Source of the DNA: Anaerosporomusa subterranea
GTDB lineage: Bacteria > Bacillota > Negativicutes > Sporomusales > Acetonemataceae
Direction: 5' to 3'
NCBI RefSeq assembly: GCF_001611555.1
Contig: NZ_LSGP01000026.1
Span: forward strand, 62,001-126,000
DNA: 64,000 nucleotides
Shown here one piece after another: positions 16,094 through 24,819 of the stretch; position 1 is the first letter of the stretch; each line of letters starts with the position of its first letter. The notes under the pieces were generated by a model. The model searched no databases and was not told where the DNA came from. It saw only the letters and a list, made by a program, of their open reading frames with translations. The translations under genes were made by a program, and so were the position numbers.

Positions 16094-16806
16094 GTAATGT
16101 CATTGAGTTTTCGTTTATGCTGGAGACTTTTTTTAGTTTGCTAAAGTATGTGCCGGTCACGTTGTTCCTCGCCATCGTTAGCATGTTATTGGCTAGTGTA
16201 CTTGGCTTGACCTGCGCCGTAGTGTTGCTGCGCAACCTGCCTGGTCTCAGACAACTGGTCCGTATTTATTTGCTGATGGGCAGGGCTATTCCGACGATGG
16301 TTATGCTATATATTGTTTATTTTGGATTGCCGGTACTGCTTATGGCGTTTACCAAGGAAACCGGCATCGATACCGGCTACCAACATGTGCCGGCTATGGC
16401 GTTCGCTATTTTAGGACTTACTTTACATACAGGGGCTTATCTGGCGGAAATCTTTCGTGCAGCCCTGCTGGCTGTCGATAAAGGACAAATGGAAGCCGCG
16501 CTGTCAATCGGCATGACCTGGTTTGAGGGCTTTTATCGCATTGTTTTCCGCCAGGCTGCCGTAGTAGCCATGCCGATGGTGGCCAATCAATTTTTGGGAT
16601 TGATTAAAAGCACGTCCATTGTTTTTACGATCACAGTCATTGAACTGTTAGGCGGGGCGAAAATAGCCAGTGCTGAGCATTACCGCTATTTAGAAACGTA
16701 TTTGGTGGTAGCGTCCATGTATTGGGGCATGAGTCTTGTTTTTGAAAGACTCTTTTTAGCCGCCGAGCGCAAAGTCGGCTTTTTTCGGAAAGGAGCCAGT
16801 ATATGA
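16090..16806 (+). CDS. tcyM: Cystine ABC transporter permease (TcyM-like)
   Basis: This 238-residue HisM-type permease carries the contact motif GAYLAEIFRAALLAVDKGQ near residue 115. ATG overlaps the M20 gene's stop by 4 bp, and the gene overlaps the ATPase gene by 4 bp, so the three are translationally coupled. It is the probable heterodimer partner of the 14168 permease. Confidence 0.83.
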   Translation: MSNVIEFSFMLETFFSLLKYVPVTLFLAIVSMLLASVLGLTCAVVLLRNLPGLRQLVRIYLLMGRAIPTMVMLYIVYFGLPVLLMAFTKETGIDTGYQHVPAMAFAILGLTLHTGAYLAEIFRAALLAVDKGQMEAALSIGMTWFEGFYRIVFRQAAVVAMPMVANQFLGLIKSTSIVFTITVIELLGGAKIASAEHYRYLETYLVVASMYWGMSLVFERLFLAAERKVGFFRKGASI

Positions 16807-17558
16807 TCGAATTTAGAGATATTCATAAGGCGTTTGGCAGGAATGAAGTATTAAAAGGAATTAGTTGCACCATCCCGACAGGATCTGTTACTGTAATATT
16901 GGGACCGAGCGGGTCGGGAAAAACGACGCTGCTGCGGTCGGTCAACTTCTTGGAAAAAGCTGACCGCGGGGAAATTATTTTAGACGACCTGCATATCAAT
17001 GTGGAAACGGCGTCAAAAGCGGATATTCACGCCATCCGTCAGCGAACTGCCATGGTGTTTCAAATGTATAACTTATTCAAAAACAAAACGGCTTTACAAA
17101 ACATTACAGAAGGCCTGACGGTGGTGAAAAAACTGTCGAAGGCGCAAGCCCGGGAAAAAGCAATACATTATTTGGATAAAGTTGGTCTTGCGCACAAATC
17201 CGATGCCTATCCCCATGAATTATCAGGGGGTCAACAGCAACGTATCGGCATCGCACGCGCCCTGGCCTTAAACCCCGACGTCATTTTATTCGATGAACCG
17301 ACTTCGTCATTAGACCCGGAATTGGTAGGGGAAGTGCTTGAGGTAATGAAAAAAGTAGCGCAGGAAGTCAATGCTACTTTAGTTGTAGTAACGCACGAAA
17401 TTGGCTTTGCCCGTGATGTGGCTGACAACATTATATTTATGGATAGCGGCGTCATTGTTGAGCAGGGGCCGCCGATGGAAATTTTAAGCAGGCCGCAAAA
17501 AGAGCGAACCAAGCAATTTTTATCGCGCTATATCTCCTTTACCGAATATAACATTTAA
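16803..17558 (+). CDS. tcyN: Cystine ABC transporter ATPase (TcyN-like)
   Basis: This 251-residue polar amino-acid transporter ATPase has Walker [11 protein letters not shown]-loop VFQMYNLF, signature LSGGQQQR, Walker B VILFDEPTSSLD and the switch His in VTHEIG. It has normal family length and no N-terminal extension, unlike the ATPase at 10341. It completes the second ABC system. Confidence 0.88.
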   Translation: MIEFRDIHKAFGRNEVLKGISCTIPTGSVTVILGPSGSGKTTLLRSVNFLEKADRGEIILDDLHINVETASKADIHAIRQRTAMVFQMYNLFKNKTALQNITEGLTVVKKLSKAQAREKAIHYLDKVGLAHKSDAYPHELSGGQQQRIGIARALALNPDVILFDEPTSSLDPELVGEVLEVMKKVAQEVNATLVVVTHEIGFARDVADNIIFMDSGVIVEQGPPMEILSRPQKERTKQFLSRYISFTEYNI

Positions 17559-17668
17559 ATGCCGCCAATCTACTTGCCGATCAACGCAAAGAGGAAACAC
17601 CAGACAGTTTACTAAACAGGTATTTGCAGAGATTACTACTACTTCATATGGAAAATGGAGGAATTTTT

Positions 17669-18346
17669 ATGAGCATTAAAAAGTCTTTAGAACAATTATC
17701 CTGCACCGATTGCAATGTGTATAACTGCCGCACCCGGAGCAGTCAGTTCCCTGGATTTTGCCTGACTACGAAAGATAATGCGGAACACGAGATTACTAAG
17801 GATATTGAAGAAATCAAGCAGCAGTTACAGGGTGATGACGAGGATGCAGTGATCGCCAGGGCATCAGCTCAGGTAGAGGGGCTGTTTTATGGCAAATTAA
17901 CCCGTGTTGAAGAAATTATTGAATTTGCCAAACGCATCGGCGCTAAGAAAATTGGCATCGCCACTTGTGCCGGACTGATTGAGGAAGCTAAAATTTTCGC
18001 TGATATTTTGACTGCCAAAGGCTTCGAGTATTATAGCGTCATCTGCAAAGTCGGCTCAGTCGACAAGACAGATATTGGCGTGCTGGAAGAACACAAGATT
18101 CGGCCAGGAAGCCACGAATCCATGTGTAATCCGATACTGCAGGCCCGTATTCTTAACTACCACAAAACCGATCTGAACGTGGTTGTCGGGCTATGCGTCG
18201 GACATGATTCTCTGTTTATAAAATATTCCGATGCCTTGGTTACCACACTTGTTACCAAAGACAGAATGACAGGTCATAATCCAGTGGCAGCCTTGTATAC
18301 GGCTCATTCATATTACAAACGCCTACTACAAAGTGAAACGAAGTGA
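17669..18346 (+). CDS. DUF1847 putative metal-binding protein
   Basis: This 225-residue Cys-containing protein matches the DUF1847 family as I know it. The N terminus has CTDCNVYNC, and further Cys occur at GIATCAG, SVICKVG, ESMCNP and VGLCVGHDS. The start at 17669 has ATGGAGGAA at good spacing; the longer frame upstream lacks one. The function is unknown. It lies between the cystine transporter and the PatB-like lyase and starts 13 bp before that gene, suggesting a link with thiol metabolism. Confidence 0.78.
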   Translation: MSIKKSLEQLSCTDCNVYNCRTRSSQFPGFCLTTKDNAEHEITKDIEEIKQQLQGDDEDAVIARASAQVEGLFYGKLTRVEEIIEFAKRIGAKKIGIATCAGLIEEAKIFADILTAKGFEYYSVICKVGSVDKTDIGVLEEHKIRPGSHESMCNPILQARILNYHKTDLNVVVGLCVGHDSLFIKYSDALVTTLVTKDRMTGHNPVAALYTAHSYYKRLLQSETK

Positions 18347-18358
18347 GGAAAATACATT

Positions 18359-19561
18359 ATGGCAGACTTCGATGCAAATTTTGACTTTAATCAGATAATT
18401 CCTCGTAAAGGCACGGGCAGCCGTAAGTGGGATGCGGTAGACACCGTCTTTGGCAGTGCTGATGTGTTGCCTCTTTGGATCGCTGATATGGACTTTGCTT
18501 CACCGGAAGCTGTAACAAGAAAGCTGATTGAGCGGGCCAGCCACCCGATCTATGCCTATAACACCCAGGAGGCGTCGCTTTATCAAGCATTTATCAACTG
18601 GGTTAAGCGGCGGCATAACTGGGAAATTGAGCAAGACTGGATTTTACTCGCGCCTGGCGTAGTTCCCTCAATCGTTCTTTCGATTCTGGCACTATCCGAG
18701 CCTGGCGACGGTGTTATTATCCAGCCGCCGGTCTATCCGCCCTTTTTTGACTCGATAAAAGACAATCAGCGCGAAATTGTTGAAAATCCTCTTATCGAGA
18801 ACAATGGCCGATATGAGATCGATTATGACGATTTAGAACAAAAGCTGGCAGACCCTAAAAATAAGCTGCTGTTGTTCTGCAGTCCGCATAATCCGGTCGG
18901 CCGTGTATGGACTAGGGCAGAGCTGAGTAAAGTATATGAGTTATGCCAAAAGTATAATGTAGACGTACTGTCTGATGAAATACACAGTGACCTGGTCTAC
19001 AGTGAACACAAGCATACAGTGTTTGCTTCACTGGGTACACCTGTATGCAAGCAAAGCGTTACCTTTATGGCAGCCAGTAAAACCTTTAATGTCGCGGGTC
19101 TTAATCTCTCGTTTATTGTGGTACCTTGCAAGCGTAGGCGTGCTTTGATCAAGGCTGAAATTAACAGACTGCATCTAAACCGCAACAACCTTTTCGGCGT
19201 ACTTGCCTCTGAAACCGCTTATGCAGAGGGTGATGCATGGCTGGATGGATTGCTCGAGTATCTTGAAAAAAATGCAGATACTCTAGTTGACTTTACGGAG
19301 AAACGATTGCCTAAAGTCAAAGTAGTTAAACCAGAGGGTACTTATTTAGCTTGGCTGGATTTTAGAGCATACTTCTCGAATGCAAAGGAACTGGATGACT
19401 TTCTTGTACAAAAAGCTAAGGTTGGCTTAAACTCTGGTAAAACATTTGGCCGTCAAGGTGAAGGTTTTGCCCGGATTAATCTTGCTACTCAACGCAGTGT
19501 TTTACTTGAGGCGTTAGTCAGAATTGAGAAAGCGCTTGAAGCTGTGTCCGACACGTTATAA
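18359..19561 (+). CDS. patB: PatB/MalY-type cystathionine beta-lyase (C-S lyase)
   Basis: This 400-residue PLP-dependent class I/II aminotransferase-fold protein belongs to the PatB/MalY group. The PLP-binding Lys lies in AASKTFNVAGL, with the upstream SPHNPVGRVW and SDEIHSDL motifs typical of the group. It would cleave cystathionine, cystine or S-substituted cysteines to thiol, pyruvate and ammonia, which fits directly after an uptake system for cysteine derivatives and a deacylase. Confidence 0.87.
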   Translation: MADFDANFDFNQIIPRKGTGSRKWDAVDTVFGSADVLPLWIADMDFASPEAVTRKLIERASHPIYAYNTQEASLYQAFINWVKRRHNWEIEQDWILLAPGVVPSIVLSILALSEPGDGVIIQPPVYPPFFDSIKDNQREIVENPLIENNGRYEIDYDDLEQKLADPKNKLLLFCSPHNPVGRVWTRAELSKVYELCQKYNVDVLSDEIHSDLVYSEHKHTVFASLGTPVCKQSVTFMAASKTFNVAGLNLSFIVVPCKRRRALIKAEINRLHLNRNNLFGVLASETAYAEGDAWLDGLLEYLEKNADTLVDFTEKRLPKVKVVKPEGTYLAWLDFRAYFSNAKELDDFLVQKAKVGLNSGKTFGRQGEGFARINLATQRSVLLEALVRIEKALEAVSDTL

Positions 19562-19571
19562 TTTTCTTATC

Positions 19572-19629
19572 GGCTGATCAGATTGCTGAAGGCTGGAGTG
19601 ATACTTCACTCCAGCCTTCATGCTTTTTT
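19572..19629 (+). promoter_or_regulatory. Sulfur-leader hairpin D plus terminator-like stem
   Basis: Outer stem GGC/GCU, loop UGA/AG, inner stem UCAG/CUGA, apical loop AUUG. The overlapping stem GGCTGGAGTG/CACTCCAGCC is followed after a gap by TTTTTT. A TATAAT with TTGAAG 15 bp upstream sits at the end of the patB gene and could be a promoter for the following small gene. Confidence 0.72.
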
Positions 19630-19704
19630 GAAAGTGATCCATATGAGAGTGAATAACTTAATGCGTCTTGTCGATTTCTTCTACAAATGGCGGGAGGTGT
19701 TGTG

Positions 19705-19998
19705 ATGAGAATTTTGATTGTTGGTGCTGATTATTTGGGCGAGATTGCCGACCGATTATCCGCTATGGGAATAACGGAAATTCAGCACATCAGCGGGCGG
19801 AAAGCAGTTTCAGGGAGAAAGTCACAGATTTCCTGTGCGGTAGAGTTAGTTTTGGTATTAGTTGATAGGCTCAATCACAATACGATGCGGCAGGCAAAGC
19901 TGACTGCAAAATCGAAATCGATCCCCATAATTTTTGCCAAACGATCATGGTGTTCTATTGAGCAAAAATTACAAAGATTTTTTCTCGATGCATCGTAA
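19705..19998 (+). CDS. DUF2325 small protein
   Basis: This protein of about 97 residues matches the DUF2325 pattern: ILIVGADYLGEI at the start, then ISGRK, the hydrophobic VELVLVLVDRLNHNTM, and IPIIFAKRSWCS. GTG 19702 or ATG 19705 both follow GGGAGGT; I prefer the ATG by spacing. The function of the family is unknown. It is preceded by sulfur leader D, so it belongs to the same putative regulon. Confidence 0.78.
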   Translation: MRILIVGADYLGEIADRLSAMGITEIQHISGRKAVSGRKSQISCAVELVLVLVDRLNHNTMRQAKLTAKSKSIPIIFAKRSWCSIEQKLQRFFLDAS

Positions 19999-20024
19999 AC
20001 GAATTATCTAAATCTTCCCTCCTG

Positions 20025-20080
20025 AAAAGCGGGTTTGAACGAAGAACGTTTTACCGTATTCTTCGTCAAATCCGCTTTTT
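20025..20080. terminator. Bidirectional terminator
   Basis: AAAAGCGG and CGAAGAA pair with TTCTTCG and CCGCTTTT in a long hairpin between two convergent genes. T-rich tails exist on both strands. Confidence 0.85.
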
Positions 20081-20089
20081 CATATAATC

Positions 20090-20557
20090 TCAAAATAAGT
20101 GCAGTGCAGCATGAATAGTGTTTCTTGCTGCAGGTAAATGCGCTTGCTCCACCAAAACCGACACGGAGGATTGGGAAGTAGTTAAGTGGAGGATCGCAAC
20201 GTTCAAGGAACTTAGCGTTTCAATAATTTTCCCAGTGATCTGCGGCACATCACTGACCTGCACGCCGGAAATATTGACTTCCGCGCAATCATTAATGGCA
20301 TTAATGCGGTATTCAGATTGGCTAAATAGGTCCATAACAGCGCCTGCCATTAAACAGGGTACGGAAAAGACTATTTGTGTTATATGAACAGTAATCAGCT
20401 GTAAAGTAATTTGTTTGTCTGATATCATCCGGAAAATATCCCGGATTTCTTCGCCATTCAGAGGCCGTTTGGACACCAGTTTTATTTGGCTAATCTCGGA
20501 TTGGCAGGATATTATTGGCGCAGCCCCGTCGATAATCTTAACGGCTCTGATCTTCAA
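20090..20557 (-). CDS. ACT-domain protein
   Basis: This 155-residue protein resembles the tandem ACT regulatory domains at the C terminus of aspartate kinases: QIKLVSKRPLNGE, then INAINDCAEVNISGVQVSDV. No catalytic kinase part is present. It follows metA with 15 bp between them and is probably co-transcribed under the SAM-I riboswitch. It may sense an amino acid of the aspartate family, which is inference. Confidence 0.7.
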   Translation of the reverse strand: MKIRAVKIIDGAAPIISCQSEISQIKLVSKRPLNGEEIRDIFRMISDKQITLQLITVHITQIVFSVPCLMAGAVMDLFSQSEYRINAINDCAEVNISGVQVSDVPQITGKIIETLSSLNVAILHLTTSQSSVSVLVEQAHLPAARNTIHAALHLF

Positions 20558-20572
20558 TTTAACACTCCTTTG

Positions 20573-21490
20573 TTACAGCTTAGACAAATCGAAGGGGGTT
20601 TCTTGATAAACATAATAATTGAGCCAGTTCGAAAATAGCAGGTTGGCAGCGCCGCGCCAAAGAACGACTGGTGTTTCTGAAGGATCATCATTAGGGTAGT
20701 AATTGTATGGTATCTGAATTGGCAAACCCTGTGCCACGTCACGGTCATATTCAGTTTTTAGCGTGAAAGGATCATATTCTGAATGGCCGGTAATGAAAAA
20801 TCGCCTATTGTTCATATCAGCGACAGTGCCAATACCCGAAATGGAGGATTCTGAAAGTATACATAATTGTGAAACTTTTTCAATGTCGCTGCGGCGGATT
20901 TCTGTATGTCTGGAGTGTGGAACATAGAAAATATCATCAAAGCCACGGAATAGTTTGTCATGTTTTGGGCAGAGCCGTTTGTGCGGGAAGACGCCAAACA
21001 TTTTTTGCGGAAGATCATACTTGGGAATTCCGTAATGGTAGTATAATCCTGCCTGAGCTCCCCAGCAAATATGGAGAGTCGAGAATACATGCGTCTTGCT
21101 CCATTCCATAATGGCGCAAAGTTCATCCCAATACGCTACCTGTTCAAAAGGAATTTGTTCGACAGGCGCTCCGGTAATAATCATGCCATCATATCTGCGC
21201 GATTTTACATCATTAAAGGTTTCGTAAAATTTAATCAGATGCTCCGGTGATGTGTTAGTAGGCTCATAGGTAGCGGTATACATAAAATCAATATCTACCT
21301 GCAGGGGTGTATTTCCTAACAGACGTAGGAGTTGGGTTTCTGTGACGATTTTTGTCGGCATAAGATTTAACAGTAATATTTTAAGGGGACGTATATCTTG
21401 AGTGTACGCGCGGTTGTCATACATCACAAAAACATTCTCACTTTCGAGAACATTGGTGGCAGGCAGGTTGTTCGGAATTTTAATTGGCAT
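20573..21490 (-). CDS. metA: Homoserine O-acetyltransferase (MetA type)
   Basis: This 305-residue enzyme of the MetA family acylates homoserine, the first step of methionine synthesis. The nucleophilic Cys142 lies in [10 protein letters not shown], and His236 and Glu238 in TGHSEYD. Residue 111 is Glu (GAPVEQ). In this family Glu111 goes with acetyl-CoA and Gly111 with succinyl-CoA, so O-acetylhomoserine is predicted, fitting the sulfhydrylase at 27766. ATG 21490 follows GAGGAGG; the upstream ATG lacks one. It is regulated by the SAM-I riboswitch directly upstream. Confidence 0.92.
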   Translation of the reverse strand: MPIKIPNNLPATNVLESENVFVMYDNRAYTQDIRPLKILLLNLMPTKIVTETQLLRLLGNTPLQVDIDFMYTATYEPTNTSPEHLIKFYETFNDVKSRRYDGMIITGAPVEQIPFEQVAYWDELCAIMEWSKTHVFSTLHICWGAQAGLYYHYGIPKYDLPQKMFGVFPHKRLCPKHDKLFRGFDDIFYVPHSRHTEIRRSDIEKVSQLCILSESSISGIGTVADMNNRRFFITGHSEYDPFTLKTEYDRDVAQGLPIQIPYNYYPNDDPSETPVVLWRGAANLLFSNWLNYYVYQETPFDLSKL

Positions 21491-21514
21491 GTGGTGCCTC
21501 CTCTTTCTGATTAA

Positions 21515-21662
21515 AATAAAAACCCCTTCCACGAGGAAAGGGGTTTTCTATTCCGCTCTCCTCTCATCTGTCAGAACAATGTTCTGCTGGAATTAGCACC
21601 ACTGCATTGCTGCCGGTTGCCGGGTGTCATCGGGCCAGTCCCTCGACCACTCTAGATAAGAG
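21515..21662 (-). promoter_or_regulatory. SAM-I (S-box) riboswitch upstream of metA
   Basis: On the minus strand the aptamer begins CTCTTATC near 21662 and contains the S-box cores GAGGGACTGGCCCGATGA, CCCGGCAACCGGCAG and GTGGTGCTAA, closing with GATGAGAG near 21556. A terminator follows (AACCCCTTTCC with GGAAGGGGTT and a T run, 21515-21550). High S-adenosylmethionine should terminate metA transcription. Confidence 0.95.
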
Positions 21663-21736
21663 TAATTGATATGTAATTAAATTGAATAGTAGCATATAGT
21701 ATAGTATACTGTCAATAATAATAATTTAACATCCCC

Positions 21737-21765
21737 TTGACACCTGCCAAGTGTTTGTGTATACT
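21737..21765 (+). promoter_or_regulatory. SigmaA promoter of the thrC-sir operon
   Basis: TTGACA (21737-21742) and TATACT (21760-21765) are spaced by 17 bp. The stretch from the -35 to leader hairpin E closely resembles that at 8856, including the CTGTGTGCTGATCAG junction. Confidence 0.88.
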
Positions 21766-21786
21766 CTAAGAGAACTTCATACTGTG

Positions 21787-21848
21787 TGCTGATCAGAAAT
21801 ACTGAAGGCCAAATCATTCCCCTATGGGATGATTTGGCCTTGTTTGTG
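21787..21848 (+). promoter_or_regulatory. Sulfur-leader hairpin E plus terminator
   Basis: Outer stem GC/GC, loop UGA/AG, inner stem UCAG/CUGA (21793-21796, 21102+ pairing at 21802-21805... i.e. 21802-21805), apical loop AAAUA. The overlapping terminator is AGGCCAAATCAT with ATGATTTGGCCT and a T-rich tail. It lies about 15 nt from the expected transcription start. Confidence 0.82.
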
Positions 21849-21897
21849 TTATGGTAGATCAGGAGATTTTAAAGAAAATCAAAGGGAGAGATTAGAC

Positions 21898-23103
21898 ATG
21901 TATGTGTCTCATTTAGAGTGCTCCAAATGCGGTTTGCATTTGGAACCCCACAAAATCGCCCAACTTTGTCCGACTTGTGGAGCGCCGCTATTAGTGAGGT
22001 ATGATTTAGCCAAAGTTAAAGCGTCATTTTCCAAAGATGCATTGGCCAGACGCAAGCATAACCTGTGGCGTTACCGCGAACTGTTGCCATTTCAGGACGA
22101 AACAAGTATCATATCATTAGGAGAAGTCATGACTCCGTTGATTCCTTTGGAGAAACTAGCTCGTTCCCTGGGAGCAACCGGGCTGTATCTGAAGGATGAA
22201 GGATTAAATCCCGGCGGTACTTTCAAGTCCCGTGGCGCGGCGATGGGGGTGACTTGCGCTGCAGAGCTTGGCGTAAAAGCAATTGCCATGCCGACCAATG
22301 GCAATGCCGGTGCGGCTTGGTCTATCTATTGCGCGAAGGCGGGGATCGATGCCTATATTGTGATGCCTGTTGAAGCGCCGTCGATTACCAGAAGTGAGTG
22401 TGCCATCGCCGGGGCGAAGCTGTATTTGGTTAATGGACTAATCAGCGATGCCGGCAAGATTATCGCACGAGCGGTAAGTAAGAACAAATGGACAGATGCA
22501 TCTACCCTTAAAGAGCCGTATCGGATTGAAGGCAAAAAGACCATGGGTCTGGAAATAGCTGAACAGCTTGGTTGGGAAGTTCCTGATGTCATCCTTTATC
22601 CTACCGGCGGGGGTGTCGGTATTATCGGTATTTACAAAGCCTTGTTGGAATTACGCGAGATTGGTTGGATAGGCGATAAAATGCCCCGATTGGTCGCTGT
22701 CCAGTCCGAAGGCTGTGCGCCAATCGTCAAGGCGTGGGAAGAAAAACAGGCAGCATCTGAATTTTGGCCGGATTCCTCCACTATCGCGTTTGGAATCAAT
22801 GTGCCGAAAGCGCTTGGCGATTTTTTGGTTCTTGATGCGGTCAAGCAAACCGGCGGTTGCACAATCGCCGTATCTGACGAAGAGGTTTTACATGACCAAG
22901 CGGAACTGGCCAGGACAGAAGGCTTATTTATCTGCCCTGAGGGAGCTGCTACTCTTTCAGCCTATAAACGGCTATTGAATAGCGGCTGGATAAAATCCGG
23001 AGAAAAGACAGTTTTGCTCAATACGGGCAGCGGATTGAAATACCCCAATACAGTTAGAGTAGATGTTCCTGTATTGGAGCCGTCTGAAGATATCCCTGGA
23101 TAA
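21898..23103 (+). CDS. thrC: Threonine synthase
   Basis: This 401-residue PLP enzyme of the threonine synthase family has an N-terminal zinc-ribbon-like segment (CSKC, then CPTC, residues 9-31) and the PLP Lys in PGGTFKSRGA near residue 105. The Gly-rich phosphate loop is PTGGGVGI. ATG 21898 follows AGGGAGAG; the longer upstream frame runs through leader E and is not used. Threonine synthase behind a sulfur-type leader is odd, since homoserine phosphate is a branch point with methionine. A related PLP enzyme acting on a sulfur compound cannot be excluded. Confidence 0.82.
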   Translation: MYVSHLECSKCGLHLEPHKIAQLCPTCGAPLLVRYDLAKVKASFSKDALARRKHNLWRYRELLPFQDETSIISLGEVMTPLIPLEKLARSLGATGLYLKDEGLNPGGTFKSRGAAMGVTCAAELGVKAIAMPTNGNAGAAWSIYCAKAGIDAYIVMPVEAPSITRSECAIAGAKLYLVNGLISDAGKIIARAVSKNKWTDASTLKEPYRIEGKKTMGLEIAEQLGWEVPDVILYPTGGGVGIIGIYKALLELREIGWIGDKMPRLVAVQSEGCAPIVKAWEEKQAASEFWPDSSTIAFGINVPKALGDFLVLDAVKQTGGCTIAVSDEEVLHDQAELARTEGLFICPEGAATLSAYKRLLNSGWIKSGEKTVLLNTGSGLKYPNTVRVDVPVLEPSEDIPG

Positions 23104-23123
23104 CAGACAGGAGGATTTAATTT

Positions 23124-24722
23124 ATGGAACCAGTTTGGGCTCAAGATCGTTCAAAGTTAAATAAAGTTGAACTGATTAAATTGGAAAAAGACGGCCTTGA
23201 TATCATCAATGATATTGAGCGCTTTGCAAAGCTTGGTTTTGCAGCAATTGAGGAAAAAGACTTCGATCTCTTAAAATGGTTGGGGCTGTATATTTCTCGG
23301 CCGAAAGAAGATGGGTTTTTCTTGCTGCGCGTAAAAATTCCCGGCGGAGTGCTCACTTCTTTGCAGGCCCGCACGTTAGGCAAGATAGCCCGTGATTATG
23401 GCCGCAATTTACTGGATATCTCGACAAGGCATGCGATTCAGTTCCATTGGATCCGTGTAGAATATTTACCAGATATCTTTGCGAGACTTGCTTTAGTCGG
23501 ACTTAGTTGCATTGAATCTGCTGGCGACTGCCCGCGCACGATCGTTGGCAATCCACTGGCGGGATATGATCAGGAAGAAGTCATCGATGCCAGCCCGATC
23601 CTAAAAGAAGTGTCAGACTTCTTCCATAACAACAGAGAGTTTTCTAACTTGCCGCGCAAGTTTAAGATATCGATTTCGGGAAGTATTCATAACCCGGCAA
23701 GCGCTGAGATTCATGATCTATCATTTACCCCGGCAGAGAAACAAGTTAATGGGGAAACGGTCATCGGCTTTCATGTGAAAGTCGGCGGGGGATTATCGGC
23801 AGCGCCTTATATGGCGCAGGATCTCGATTTATTTGTGCTTCCCAGTGAAGTACTTAGTGTGGCAAAGGCGGTAGCAACTATTTTCCGCGACTTCGGTTAC
23901 CGTGAAAAACGTAACCACGCTCGGTTGAAGTTTCTACTGCAGGACTGGGGTGTAGAGAAGTTCCAGGAAGAACTAATTAATCGAACCGGCCCGCTAGCTA
24001 GTCGTGGTAAAGATTTAACTGTTGACTGGAATGCCGGTTGTTCATATGGCTTGCATCAACAGGTTCAATCAGGCTTGAATTATTTGGGTTTGTCGATTCC
24101 GTTAGGACGTTTCTATGCCGACGAAATAGAGGAGCTTGCAACCATCGCCGAAACGTATGGTGACGGTTCGATTCGCACCACGAATTCCCAAGACCTTATC
24201 TTGCCCAATATTCCTGACGCAAAGACAGAAGCAGTACTTTCTGAAAAAGTGCTAACCCGGCTCACCCCATTTCCTAAGCCATTCACAGCGCATGCTATTA
24301 GCTGTACTGGCACTCAATTCTGCCCGCTAGGTGTTGCTGAAACGAAGCAGCGTGCGGCAAAGATTCTGGAGTACCTTGATCAGCATGTCGAGTTGGACAC
24401 TCCCATCGTAGTGCATTTCAGCGGCTGCGTGAACTCCTGCGGCCAGAACCAAATTGCCGATATCGGTCTTCAAGGCACAGTGGCAAAAGTAGGCGACCAG
24501 ATCGTCGAGGCTTTCACATTTTCGATTGGTGGCAGACTGGGGCCTCAGGCAAGTTTTGGAATCAAGCTAAAGGGTTCTGTGCCAGCTGATCGTGTAGCGA
24601 AGGCGGTAGAAAGTCTGGTTAACGCTTTTAAGGCCCACAGAGCGCCCGGAGAATCCTTTAGTGATGTTGTGAAGCGTATTGGTACGGATGCGTTCCAGTT
24701 GGCGCTGGACAAGTTCATATAA
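23124..24722 (+). CDS. sir: Siroheme nitrite/sulfite reductase, probably assimilatory sulfite reductase
   Basis: This 532-residue protein has two ferredoxin-like half domains of the nitrite/sulfite reductase family and the siroheme-[4Fe-4S] ligands CTGTQFC (CxxxxxC), then GCVNSCGQNQ (CxxxC). It is expected to reduce sulfite to sulfide with ferredoxin electrons. Family members that reduce nitrite look alike, but its leader and the sulfate-assimilation genes elsewhere in the window favour sulfite. It follows thrC by 20 bp in the same operon. Confidence 0.88.
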   Translation: MEPVWAQDRSKLNKVELIKLEKDGLDIINDIERFAKLGFAAIEEKDFDLLKWLGLYISRPKEDGFFLLRVKIPGGVLTSLQARTLGKIARDYGRNLLDISTRHAIQFHWIRVEYLPDIFARLALVGLSCIESAGDCPRTIVGNPLAGYDQEEVIDASPILKEVSDFFHNNREFSNLPRKFKISISGSIHNPASAEIHDLSFTPAEKQVNGETVIGFHVKVGGGLSAAPYMAQDLDLFVLPSEVLSVAKAVATIFRDFGYREKRNHARLKFLLQDWGVEKFQEELINRTGPLASRGKDLTVDWNAGCSYGLHQQVQSGLNYLGLSIPLGRFYADEIEELATIAETYGDGSIRTTNSQDLILPNIPDAKTEAVLSEKVLTRLTPFPKPFTAHAISCTGTQFCPLGVAETKQRAAKILEYLDQHVELDTPIVVHFSGCVNSCGQNQIADIGLQGTVAKVGDQIVEAFTFSIGGRLGPQASFGIKLKGSVPADRVAKAVESLVNAFKAHRAPGESFSDVVKRIGTDAFQLALDKFI

Positions 24723-24732
24723 ACAGAACACT

Positions 24733-24771
24733 AAATGGCTGTCTTGAAACTATGTTTCAAGACAGCCATTT
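24733..24771. terminator. Bidirectional terminator after sir and bioB
   Basis: Perfect 18-base arms (AAATGGCTGTCTTGAAAC and complement) surround three bases between convergent genes. T-rich flanks lie on both strands. Confidence 0.88.
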
Positions 24772-24819
24772 ATCATCCTTTCCGCTCACCTTTCATAGCT
24801 TACAGTCAAGCAAATTTTT

